This document shows, in pieces, positions 23,601-36,900 of a stretch of DNA of 64,000 bases (positions are counted from its first letter, which is position 1; every line of letters begins with the position of its first letter). The notes below the pieces were generated by a model. It did no database searches. It saw only the letters and a list, made by a program, of their open reading frames with translations, and was not told the DNA's origin. Origin of the DNA: Tupaia tana (lineage: Eukaryota; Chordata; Mammalia; Scandentia; Tupaiidae). The translations under genes were made by a program, and so were the position numbers. Location: the NCBI GenBank assembly GCA_026018925.1, contig JAKSZU010000009.1, positions 84,189,407 through 84,253,406 on the forward strand. Reading direction: 5' to 3'.

Positions 23601-24914
23601 CAGATGTCTTCAAATCTTCCTTATCAGAAGAGACTACAGAAACCCCATTTAAATCCATTACTATGCCTTTGAAGATGAAATATAAAATCTTAACATCATG
23701 CAGTCTTTCTCTTATTTATAGTTTTGCTATAGGTCTTATGTGCTCACCAGAGAGAGAGAAAGAGAAAGTGAGAAAAAACCCCTCCAGAGTGGATGACCAA
23801 ATTACATTCCTTTCTCCTCTCAGGATTTTGAGTACATATACACAAGTATCTGACAATATTTCAAGCTGCCGGATCAAGGACTAGAACCACACAATGAATC
23901 ATGTGTGATCTAGCTGCCTTAATCACTATGCCACCAGCTGGCACAGTATCATCCACTTTTAATCTTTATCTTAGAAAATATAAAAGAAAATTCCTGTTAT
24001 TTTGAACTAAATATTATACCAGGGAATACTGACATGACTTCTATATTACAGGTATCATGGTCAAGTCATTTCCCTCAAACATAGAGGGCCTGAAATAAAC
24101 AGCCTATATCAGATATCCATTTTACAACACCAGCACTACAAAAGGGTAATGATTATTTACTTCTTAAAAGAACAAATGGCCATCTACAATACTGCTATCT
24201 TTTGAGCCTCTTGGACATTTCAAACATACTACTTAGTTTGCAGGACTCAAACTAAACTTATGATTCAACTGCCTGAACATAGAATTCTTTTGAAAGATCC
24301 CTTTTTTCCCCAAAAATCTATACATTTGTTATATGCTATGCACAGTAGGTGTTGAGTAAATATTTGAACACACCTGCATCCCTTGATCACCTTTTCCATT
24401 TTTTTTTTAGAGAGGTTTTTGCTATAGGATGTGTGTGCTCGCCAGACAGACAGAGAGAGGCAGAGAGACAGAAAGCAAGAAATCACCCGCCGGGGGGGAT
24501 GGCCATGCCACAATCCCTTCTCCTTCATTCTCCTCTCGGGATCTTGGGCACACATGCACACGCGCCTGGCATAAGTTTAAGCCACTGGGTCCAGGACGTG
24601 AACCACAGTCGACTACGTGGGAGTCCAGTGACATAGCCATTACGCTAACTGCTGGTCCCAACCTTTTCCATTTCTTTATCATACTCATTTTATTGCACAG
24701 TAAAGGTGTCTCTCTCCACTTTAGAACCTTTATCCAAAAAAACATTCTTACCCAGCTTCATCTGCCATCTCTTGAAGCAGCATATCTACTTGATTCTAGA
24801 ATAAGAAAATGAGAATTTGAATGTTAATAACATTTGCCTTTTTAAGTTTTGTTTTCCAAAGAGCAACCAGTATATTTTTTAAAAGAATATGTTTTTAAAA
24901 TATGTATGTATGTA

Positions 24915-24964
<50 letters not shown>

Positions 24965-27900
24965 AACCACCAGAGGGAGCTGAATTATTTCAGAATATGA
25001 GTTTTTCTGAAAAATGTTAATTCTGAAGCCTTAAACTATGAGGTTATGTGAAAACCATGAGCAGTGAGATTCACATAAAATTTGAATCTGAGTAATGTAG
25101 CTCTAAGAGAGTAGGCCTATTTATAAAGCTATTCTAATTCACTTTGTTTTAATGTGCAATAGGTTTACATTTTGGATTAGAATAACCATAATCGTTCTAC
25201 CAGTTGATGAAAATCTGATATTGAGGGTGATTCTTTAAAATATCTAGATTTGGATAAAACGTTAAGTATTGATGATATTTGCTAACGTATACAGGTTCTC
25301 CCAAGAACAGAACCTGATTAATCTGAAAACTCTGTTTTTAACTTAGTGTTCAAAAATATTTTGAATATACAGGGAGCAGGTCTAAGATATGGTCTCGGCT
25401 CTAGCCATTAACAAGGTGAATAATTGTAAGTAAATTGCGAATCTTGCTGTCCAGCCTTAGTTTGTCTTGTTCTCTTTCATGAACTTTAAAATAGCTCCAA
25501 AAGACAGAAAAGATATAAAAAAAATAGTAGGCCAAATACCTATGTGCAGTAACAATTTACTTCATAACTAAAATAGCATTATCTGTGTTTATAAAATTTA
25601 CTTAGATGGTATTATACAATTATATTATTTTATAACTTGCCTTCCTTATTTCATTTAATAATATTCATTATAATATCTAAAGGTCTAGTTCATTCACTTT
25701 AACTTAACCCTGTGTGTAACTGTAGTATCAAAATATACTTACTCATTTTTATTTATCCATTCTATTTTTGGAAATTTATACATTTTCAAATTTCTCCCTA
25801 TTTTAGAGAATCAACATTCTCATATATAGATATATATCGATATTTGGAAGTAGAAGTACTAAGTCATAGGGTATGCACATATTCATATAATCTGATTTAG
25901 TCAATAATAATCAATAAATATTGAGTACCTACCTTATACCAGATATTGTTTTAAAGTAAGGAGGCATCAATAAACAAAGATAATAAAAAAGTCTTGTCCC
26001 CATTAAGCTTACATTCTAGACTGTGCATGTGAAAGGGGAAACAAATAAATACGTTTTTAAAGAAGTATATGGTATATTAGAAGGTGATATATACTGTGAC
26101 GACAAAGCAGAGGAGGAAGACAGAGTACAGGGAAGAACAGGTGCACAGGGGATGCAATTTTAAGTAGGCTGGTCAGGAAAAAATCTTACTATGAAATTGA
26201 TTTGAACAAAAAACTGAATGCGACAAGGAAGAGGGCAATGAGGATGTATGAAGGAAAACATTGAAAAGAGAGGAAATCTCAAGTGAAATGGCTTTGAAGC
26301 AAAAAATGTACTTGGTATGTTTGACAAACAACACAGAAGCCAAGTGCCTAAGTAAAGTGATGAGTAGTAACAGGAGATCTGGTCAAAGAAACAGGGTGAG
26401 GCAGGTTTTGTAGGGCTTTAAGGGTCTTTGCAAAGAATCTTTTATTCTAAGAGAAATGTAGAGCCACTGGAGGGTTCTGAGCAGAAGAGTGACATGATCT
26501 GACCTGTTGTAACAGGATTGTAATGGCTGCTCTGCTGAAAACAGATTATAAACTGAAGATATAAAAGCATGAAGAACAATTACAGATTTCTGAATTCTAA
26601 TTACTCCTTAGCAGGGTGTGAGAAGTTGGATAACTAGAGACACTGTGTGAGGAGGGTAGAAATGGGGAGGATGAGAAGAAGGAAATCAAGGGGAAAAAGA
26701 AAGAAGCAAAACATACAAATCCCCTGAGAATCTTATATAAACAAGATTCTGAACCAATGTCTATAAGTGGGGCCTGAAATTCTGCATTCCTACTAATTTC
26801 CCAGGTGATACAGATGATCCTGAATCTCATACCACACTTTGGGGAGCAAGTCTCTAGGGGAGAGTATAAAACACATGGCTAAATATATGTTCACTATAAA
26901 ACACACACATGGATTTTCTCTCTTTTAAAATCTAAACACTAAATATAAACTTGCTCTCTTATTTACCTATTTGTGTAAAGACTGCAGTAAAATTTTGATG
27001 GACAATTGTTGATTTTTTCCTAACTTATTTTGTAAATCACATTTTTCCATATTAGCATCCACAACAGTGGTAACAAGTTTTCTGTTCATTTGACTAATAA
27101 CGTGAAAGGTGCTAAGATCAAAGAGAAGAGAGACAATGAAAGAAATTTTCCATTTTAATATTTAAATTCCACAAAATTTTGTTTCTGGCTTGTCATATGA
27201 AAATTAGTTTCAATTTTCATTTTCTCAGTGGCAGGTGTCTACTCAGGTTGCAGATTTAGAAAACATTCTAGTTTTCTGGAGAAAAAAAATAGATCTTCTA
27301 ATTTATTATTTGTTTACCTGTGACTAATGCATAAATTGTATACCTACAGAGTAGGTTAAGTAGCAGAAGAATATTCGTAATGAGATAAACTAGGTGAAGC
27401 TTTGGTTAATACCTAATACCAACTGGCCTCAGAATCTTTCTTTTTTTTTTTAGAGGTTTTTGGTTTTTTTTTTTTTTTTTTGCTATAGGGCGTGTGTGCT
27501 CGCCAGACAGACAGAGACAGAGAGACAAGAAAGCGAGAAATCACCCCCTGGGGGGAATCCCTTCTCCTCCATTCTCCTCTCAGGATCTTGGACACGCATG
27601 CACACACGCCCGGCGTGAGTTTTAAGCCACTGGATCCAGGACACAAACTGCAGTTGACGACATGGGAGTCCAGCAACATAGACATTATGCTAACTGCTGG
27701 TCCCTTGGCCTCAGGATCTTATAGTACAATGCCTTCATCATTAAAGACCAATAGCAGCCAGGAAGAACCAAGGTCTATACTTTCGACATGTGATCCACCA
27801 TAATGACCAGAACTTCAAGTCAAGCTAATAAATGTAGCTTTCTAACATTTCACAATATAGAGACTGGGTGGTAACTTCCTACCTGCATTCTGGATATGTA

Positions 27901-30900
27901 ACAGGTTTATTAAAGATTCTAGAGATGGTTTAGTCTCACAAATCCATTATATTTTGAAGTGATATAATTTTCAAAAGCTATTCTAAGAGAATGTATTCTT
28001 ACTTGTGGTGTTGTTAGGGTTGTACTGCTACTCATTGTGTCTTCCATTTGCTGTGTTTGAACATCCAGTGTTTCAAACTGGTGTTCAAATTTGTCCATCA
28101 AGGCAGAAATCTGTAAAAATCAAAATGGTCATAAAAAAATTAAAGAAAAACTTACATAGAAATGATGCTATCTGAACATCATATTCTTTCTTTTGATTTT
28201 TTTTTTTTTTACCTTTTCAAGGTTCATACTCCTCAATGTAGCATCCATAGACTTAACTACACCTGCCATGGATTTTGTTACCTATTTGGGGGGAAAGACA
28301 GATTTATCATCCTTTAATATAAACAATTTCAAAGTGCTGTGGTCTCTTACATATATTACTTACAGGTCAACTTATGGAACTTGTCTACTTCCTTAGCCAT
28401 AAAAATACAATGAAATTAAATTATGAGTAATGTAGTGCAAAGAATTGAAATTCATGTTTTCAAAAATTACTTTATTTATAATTATCTTAAATTTGCTATA
28501 GGACTCGTGTGTTCACCACAGAGAGACAGACAGAATATGAGAAAGTAAGCCACCAGGTCCAGGACTTTAACCACAGTCGGCCATGTGGGAACACCTTAAC
28601 CACCATCATACCATCTGTTTGTTCCATGCATTTAAAAAAAATAATAATATCCATTTTCCAAAAACTTTTTGAGGCCCCCTCCAATGTACTGGTCTAGTTA
28701 TTGACTATATGTTTGTATAATTGCTCTATTAGATAACAACTAATTAGACCTTAGTTCAAAAATCCACTGCTGGGCCAGCCCAATCTAGTGGTTAAGGGAG
28801 CTGTATCACTCGTACCCAACTGTAATACAAATCTTGGCCCCTGTCACTTGAAAAACATGCCAGGCATGTGTGTGTGCCCCAAATCCTGGAAGGATGGAGA
28901 AAAAGAGAAGAGACTATAGTGTGATCATGCCCTATTGGTCAATGTTTCCTTCTATCACTGCCCCCCCCACCCCCGAGTCCCTATCTCTCTATCTCCCTCT
29001 GGTTAGCACAAGTACCTTCTGGAAATGAAAACAAAAACAAAAACTCATGGTCAGAATCAGTTTCTTCACTCCTGTCCATGAAAGCCTTTACTAGCACCTT
29101 GTGACATTTTGCAATAGATTTAGATTTCTAATGCAATTCTTAATACTCCAATAAACTTTAATCAGGATTTCTATTATTTACAGATATTAAGTCTTACCTT
29201 GCCCATTGTTACTGCAGTTTGAACTCTGGCTGCCACAGCATCAACCCTAGCACTCATTCTCAAGAAATTGATTGCTTGGTTTTTCTGGCGGATTGCATTT
29301 TCAGCATGTATTCTCGCAACTTCAGTATTGCCTTTCTGAATGGCCTATTTTAAACAGAGCAAAAGTAAATACTGGTGAAGATAAAGAGCAAAAGTACAAA
29401 TATTCTACAAAAAAGGCTCCAAGTTAACCTATAATTTGAAAAAGTTTTACAATAAGTTTTAGGAAATAATTGTCCTGAATTATTAGAAGGAGAATTTATA
29501 GTTCTTTACATATAAAAAAAGTAAAAAAAATTCCCATAATCACATTTCTGAGTCATCACTACTGTTAATATTTTAGCATATTGTAGTACAAGTACATAAA
29601 TATATTTATTACAATATAACTAGTTACTACAAAAGTATATACACAGAGCATACTGTTTTAGAACTTGTTTTAGCATATATAGTTATATAATCATCTTTTT
29701 TATTGTCAGGGATGCCTGTGCTCATCAGAGAGAGAGAAACAAGGAGAAAGACAGAGAAAATCCTCAATGAGGTATAGTAAAGTCACAACTCTTTTACTTC
29801 CATTTCTTCATATTTTTTGAATTTGGGGCAAAAACACATAATATATGGCATATTTTATAGGCCTCTAGGGCTAGGATTCAAACTGTGACAGGCCATGTGG
29901 AATCTGGCTTCCTATGCAGTGCACTTAACCACTGAGATATGGGGCCAGCCTTGCACAATCATTTCTGAAGGCTGTACTGTATGGACGTACTATTAACTGG
30001 GATTTTCATGTGTACTACTATTAATAGTACATAAAATTATTCTAGATGTTACACAGACATAAGTATCTTCTTTCATTATGCATTTATTTAAATTTATATA
30101 TGAAAAGGATGTAAGTAGCATAAATCCATGCTGCTCCTCCCGTAATAGCTTAGACCAGGGTTAAAGTTAAAAGAAAAGTTAAGTCAATTTAAAGAAAAAT
30201 AAAAATAATTTTAAATAGTCCTCTAATGAACAAAATATAGATGGTGATATAGAAGTGACTCAAATTTGAGATTGAGGATAGGATCTCTGATTGCTGGATC
30301 TATATTACAGGGATCCCTCTGCATTCAAGGGGAACTGATTCCAGGAATGCCTCCTCTTCCTGAATGGATCCTAAAATCCAAATGCTCAGGTCCCTTATAT
30401 AATCAACAGAATCCTACTATATACTTTAAATTATCTCTAGATTGATTACTTAAAATACATAATACAATATAAATAGTTATTAGGTCATCAGAAATGTCAT
30501 GACATATTTTTCTGTGCAAAAATGCATCATGGCTTTCCTGACAGCCCAATATTACACTGCACTGCTTAGGAAATAGTGGTAGGGGAAATAAATGCACATA
30601 TTCAACACAGGTGCAACTAATTTTCTTTGACTATTTCCAACTTGTGGTGGGTTGTATCTGTGGATGTAGAACCCACAGTGACTGTCATTTGCTTGCAATT
30701 CTTCAGTAATATAAACAGCAATGTAGTAATGACAATAGTACATGCAATTTTTATACACTTTCTAAATTTACAGGGTCAGCAGGCAGCATATTGGTTAAGG
30801 CTCTGGACTCCCACATGACCAACCATGGTTCAAGTCTTGGACCTGGTGGATTGAAACTCACTCTGGGTGTGTATACATGTGTGCCCAAGATCCCAAGGTA

Positions 30901-33900
30901 ACAGAGGAGAAAGGGTTACAGCTAGCCATCACCCTGGGGGGTGATTTCTTGTTTGTCTCTCCATCAAGTGCATGTATCCTAAAGCAAAAAATCTCTCAAA
31001 AAAAAAAAAAAAAACAAACAACAAAAAAGATAAATTTGCAGATGTAGAATTACTGGATACAGAACTATGCATAGTTTTAGTGATTCTCCACAGAATTCTG
31101 GTAACAATTTACACTTCATCTAGTAGTAAAAGAGTTCTAGTTTCTTCCCCATAAACTCATCAACATGACATATATTTTTGAGATTTTTGCTATGAGGCAT
31201 GTGTCCTTGCCAGAGAGTGAGAAAGACAGAGAATAGAAAGCAAGGAATCACCTTCCGGGGGGATGACCATGCTGCAATCCCTTTTCCCCCACTCTCCTCT
31301 TGGGACTTTGTGCATGCATGCACATGCACCTGGTGTGAGTTTCAAGCCACTAAGTCCAGTACTCGAACTGCAGTGAGCCATGTGGGAGTCCAGCACCTTA
31401 ACCACTACACCACCTGCTGACCCCTCAACATGAGATATTAATATTATATTCTATGACTACCAGAGTAGCATCTCATATTTGATTAAAAGTGAGTCTAGCT
31501 TTTTTATACATTTGTAAAGTTTTTTGTTTTCTTTTGCTATCGAGTACTTGTGCTAGTCAGATAGAGAAACAGAAAGAGGGAAAGTGAGAAAGTACCTCCC
31601 CACCCCAGATCCCGGTGGGGATAGTCATGCCACAATCACTAGTGCCTGGCTTATTTTCCAAGTCACTGGGCCTGGGACTCAAACTGCGAAGTCAGCTATG
31701 TGGGATCCAGCTGCTTTAAACACCATGCCCCCTGGATGACCTGATTTTTTATACATTTAAAAGCCATTTCTCTTTCTTTTTTTAATGAGCTATTTGTGCC
31801 TTTGTCCATCCTTTTGGGCTTTTTCTTCCTATATGCAAAAACACCTCATATTAAAATGATCAAGATTTTGTTATATGTAATGCAGCCTTTTCAAGACTGC
31901 TGGCCAACATTTTACTCTGTATATTTTCATTATAACAAAGTGTCTACTTTTTTTTAGTCAGATAGTTTCCTTTATGGTTTTGTATTATGCTTAAAACTTC
32001 CTTCTGCATCTCAAGGTAATGTTTTATGACGTTTTAATAGTTTCCCTTCCAACATTTAAATATTAAACTTGGTGTTTATTTTGGCAAAACGTATAATGTG
32101 GGAATCTATTATTTTCTAACATCATTTATAGAAGCATCCCTTTCTTTTCTCAAATATAGTTAAGAAAAACATACTAGGTGCATGCATATACATGCCCGAA
32201 AATCCAGGGTGGAGAAATGGTAGAGGAGGGACTGTGGTATCATGCTCTGTTAAGGGTGCTTTTTCTCTCTCTTTCTTTCTCTCTGGTGGACAAGTGTGCA
32301 TACTCGCTGGCAAATTAAAGAAAATTTGTAACAATGCTATAAAAGAAATCCATGGACATGAATTACAATTGAAAAAAAAGTGTATAATTTAAACCAACAA
32401 ACAGGTCTTTCTCCCAATCTTCCAGTCTCAGATCCTAGAGGTAATTGCCTTAATATACATAATTCTATTATTCAAATATTTATCGAGCATCTAGCAAATG
32501 CCAGACAGTATTCTTATGATACATACACCCTAGTTAGAGTGGCATATAGTAAAAAAGATAATTCATATAGTACATTAAATAGTGATAAATGTCAGGGTGA
32601 AAAATGGAGCAGAGAATGATGATAAAAAGAGTTAGAGTTGGGGTTGTTAAAATTTTAGAACAGGTGGCGAGGGAAGGCTTACATCTGAAGGTGACATCTG
32701 AGTAATACCTAGGGAAAAAAGTCTCTCTTTTTGCTAGAGGAGGAGAGAAAGCTACTCATATGGATATTAAACACAGCAAGCAGAAAAATAGCAAGTAAAA
32801 TGGCCCAATGTGAGCATGTCTCTTACACAGGACAGTCAGTTTGAAACAGAGTGAATGAAAGGGAGAACGAGAGATGAAGTCAGATCATATATGGCTTTAT
32901 AAGCCATTTTAAGGACTTTGGCTTTTATATGAAGTAAGATGAGAGGCCAAGACAAAATTCTGACCATAAGAGTGACATGATTTTCCTGTTTTTGAAATGT
33001 TCTCTCTGGTTGCTATGTTGAGATTATACTTGGGGGGGAAAGTGTCATAACCAGGAAGACCAATTAGAAGCTCACTGCAATAACTGAGGTAAGAGATAAT
33101 AATGGCTTGTATCAAGGTAGGAACATTGGACCTTATAGGAAGTGATTAGATTTTGATATTTTAAAGGTAGTGATAAAATTTGTTGATGGATCAGATGCAG
33201 GGTCATGCTTAACAGAGAGGTTAAGCATGACTCGGGTTGTTTTATTTGTTTTGTTTCTGAGTGGCAGAACTGCCTTTGAATGACAGAAGAAAAACTATAT
33301 TTGGAAGGATGGGAAACAATGAATTCAGGGCTTTTTCATTATTATTATTAGTCATGGTACACAGAGTGTGTGCACAAGTTGGGGGATAGTGGCACCCTTG
33401 AAAGGGTCTGGTCACACACATCCACTCCCTTCCTTCAGCTTGTTAGGATCCTGGGCATACATGGCATGTTTCAGATTGACTGAGAGGGGGATCTGAACCT
33501 ATTGTCAGCCATGTGGCTTCTCACGCAGTAGTCAAGTAGGTTATGGACTGTGCCACCTAGGTTGGGCCAGGAATTCAGTTTTAAGTTTGATCTGTACCTT
33601 GGACATTGAAGTAGAAACATCAAAAGAGCAGTTGGATAAAGGAATCCGTAATTCAGGAGAAAAGACTAGGCTAGAGATATACAGTAGGAAGTCATCAACA
33701 CACATACTATACTGAAAATTAAAAGACTACATTAACTCACTTCTGGAGTCATTATTACTAGAAAGAAAACAAAAAAAGAAATAGGCTTAAAGACAGAGCA
33801 CTGGTAAGTGTCGCATCCTGGAAATCAAAGGAAGAAAGTATTTCAAGGAGAAAGGAATAACAAACTAACAAATGCTACTGGTAGATCAACTGCCCACTGG

Positions 33901-36900
33901 ATCAACCAATGCAGAAGTTTTCAGTTTCCATAGATGGTGAAGGTATAATCCTAAATGAGTTGAGTACAACAGAGAAATGAGAGGAGAGGAATTAGAAAGT
34001 GTAATAAATATAGACATGTAATTTGAGAAGTTTTTTTCTAGAAATGAAAGAAGAAAAGGGTACCGAGAGACAGGAATAGAATAAGAAGAGAGCTTTTAAA
34101 GAGTTAAAGAAGTTTGTGTGCTGCTAGGACTTACTCAGTGGAAAAAAATAAAACTAATGTTGCAGAACAGAAAATTCCTAGAGCCAATGACTCATGGGGA
34201 GGAGAGAAGGGATGGATCTATCAGTGGTACATAAAGGAAGAGGCTGGCCTTCCCCCAGGAGGATGAACAGTTTGTCTACTGTGTGAAAAGGAATGGGAAG
34301 AGTTTGTGGGCACAAATATAGGTGGATATAGTAGTCAAAGATATCTCAATTACATAGAAAGCAAGGTTATTAGGTAAAAGTGAAAATGGGAGAAGAGTAT
34401 ATTGAGGTTTAAAAAGAGGAAAAAGCATGATATTGTCATTAAGGAAGTGGAAAAATAAATTGAGTAGGGCAAATGTAATCTATCACCAAGTCATGGTGAT
34501 TCTGTTAAATCTCTTTTAAATCACATAGCTAGGTAACATATAAAAAAAACATTGAACTATGCTCTCTGACCTAGTAATTTTACTTTCATGAGTTCATCCT
34601 CAGAATACAAATATCACCATAGAAATTTATATATAGGAATGTTTACTACAGAGATATTTAAAATAGCAAAAAAATAGCTATTACTTAGATTTCCAATAAT
34701 GGAAAGATGATTAAGTAAATTATTATATCCATATAATACAATGCTATTTTATTAATCCACATAAAATATTTCTTAAAAATAGTTAATGGCATGGAAGAAA
34801 TGCTCATAGCTTAAATAATAGTAAAGGGAGTAAGTCAGTCCTTCATTCATCTATCTGTCCACCTCCTAACACTTATTGAATGTCTGTTATTTATCAGGCA
34901 CTGAGGATATAACACTCTGGCAATAATAGAACTAACAAACTTAGTTTCTCTGTATACTCTCAATAATCAATCTTGAAGACTTCTGTGACTAAATGTGTGG
35001 GAAGTTTTTCCTACATGTCAAGTAAGCAATCAACTATGCAATAGACACCAGCTAGGTGTCTTCTATCTGCTGATGTGTTGACTGGTCAGCAAGGAAGATG
35101 TAGATAGAGCAGGTATGGGGGAGGCTCTGTAGGCCTTCTCTGGAATGCCACCCTTAAAGAGCCTCTAAGCATTCAGCTCTCTGTTAAGCTCTCCAAATAC
35201 TGTCTTTTGGGTTTTTACAAGAGACTTCAGAGGTTAGCAGGTGGGGCTGAAAGTTCCAATACTCGGGAACCAGCAGTTAGCGTAATGGCTATGTCGCTGG
35301 ACTCCCATGTAGTCGACCGCGGTTCGCGTCCCAGACCCAGTGGCTTAGAACTCACGCTGGGCGCATGTGTGTGTGTGCCCAAGATCCTGAGAGGAGAATG
35401 GAGGAGAAGGGATTGTGGTGTGACCATCCCTCCTGGAGGGTGATTTCTCACTTTCTGTCTCTATGTCTCTGTCTGTCTGGCGAGCGCACGTGCCCTATAG
35501 CAAAAACCTCTCAAAAAAAAAAAAAAAAAAAAAAAAAAAGAAAGTTCCAATACTCTAATCCTGCCTTGATCTTTCTCAGTGAACAGCTTCCATCATGAAG
35601 CTACCTAGGGGTTGCTGACTAGTCAACTCATTAACATACAAAAAGATACTATCACTTTGAGATCCCAAGGGTTTTAGGAGTCCTTGACCAAAATTAAAAA
35701 AAAAGAAACAGAGATCAAGACCAAACATATATTTCACAATATCACAACACAGAAGACAAGGTCTCTTTCTACTTATAGAAGGAGACAAATACAAATGTGA
35801 ATAAACAAAACAATACTAGATAGTAATAAGTACTTTAATGAAAATAAAATAAGGAGGGCTGGTTGTCGGGACCATGCAGACAACACAGGCTGATAAAGGG
35901 GCTGCCTCCTATGCCTAATACAAGGACTAGGCTGGGAAGAAACTGTGAGCAAGGCCAGCAGTTTACAAGCCCCAAATCTCCATTGTGTTGCTGTACTGGC
36001 CTGCACTCAATTTCTCTGCCATGGGCCTTACTGCCATACTCCAGTACCCCATAAAGGCAAAATAACACCCCCAGTCTTACTATAACTTTTACAATAATCC
36101 TAAAGGAATGCGGATCCACTAAGGCAGCGGCTGCAAACTGGAATTACTCCCATTAGATTTACCCCATCCTCCTGGAAAATGTCAATAAAGAATGCTGTAT
36201 TCACTTCTCCTACTGGGTATTACATAGAGAAGCATTAGAAAGGTTTAGGCTAAAAGCTACTAAATTAGTGAAACGATCTCAGTAGCTGGGAGGGGCTCAG
36301 GGACTCATCCACGAGGTGCTGATACCCCAAAGACCATGAGCCACCTTTGATCTCAGGACAAGTGAAGATTGCCATTCCCCAAGCCACAGCCATTGTATAG
36401 AATAGCAAGTAGAGGGTCCCAAGTACACAGTAACCTTCAGGTCAGTCATTAAGCTGCTCACAAGACCACATTCCTTTCCCATGTAGACATTAGACTCACC
36501 CTCTTAGCTATGGATTACACTAGAGATAATATTGGTATTCCACTTTAGTATATATTAACCTTGTCTTTACTTAACCAGACAGGACTTCTATCTAGGTCTT
36601 TGTAACTGGCAATCTGCTGCCACCCTAGCCTGAGGCTGAAGTTCTCAAGCTGGCCTAGGGCTCAAATTCACAAGCTGATCTGGGACTGGAATTATCAAGC
36701 AGGCCTGGGACTGAGGTTATTAAGATTCCTAGGCGCCCTCTCATCCAAAAGACCCTTCCCGGTAATCAAGATCTAAGGAGAGAATGCACCAAATGGACTT
36801 CCTCATTCTAAAGATTATGACTGTTTATACCTAAACAAAACAGACATCATGTTTTATGATTATTGTTTCTATGCTTTGAGTGCTTTACCTTTTGGAGTAA

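Larger units (their letters stand above)
21157..24751 (-). other. CHMP1B intron 6
   Basis: 3595 bp GT-AG intron. It holds a MIR piece, a hAT-type MER element and five SINEs, including an inverted SINE pair. About 21160-21690 is AT-rich with nothing recognised. Confidence 0.9.
24796..28002 (-). other. CHMP1B intron 5
   Basis: 3207 bp GT-AG intron. It contains a TG/TA microsatellite, an ancient repeat at 25925-26560, a MER-type element at 26725-26855 and one SINE at 27439-27705. The rest is AT-rich and unrecognised. Confidence 0.9.
28282..29197 (-). other. CHMP1B intron 3
   Basis: 916 bp intron holding one short-form SINE in minus orientation and one old SINE in plus orientation. Confidence 0.9.
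29955..32110 (-). mobile_element. Ancient L1 3' region, antisense, interrupted by SINEs
   Basis: Pieces between SINEs (30000-30770, 31026-31160, 31440-31520, 31745-32110) read like antisense old L1 3' end: GTAGAATTACTGGATACA, AGAGTAGCATCTCATATTTG and GAGCTATTTGTGCCTTTGTCC. The extent is approximate. Confidence 0.4.

Noticed and set aside
36297-36482. Short frames at 35863-36482 as a retroviral env or other protein
   Set aside because: No recognisable motif, frames on both strands are short, and the region is unassigned.
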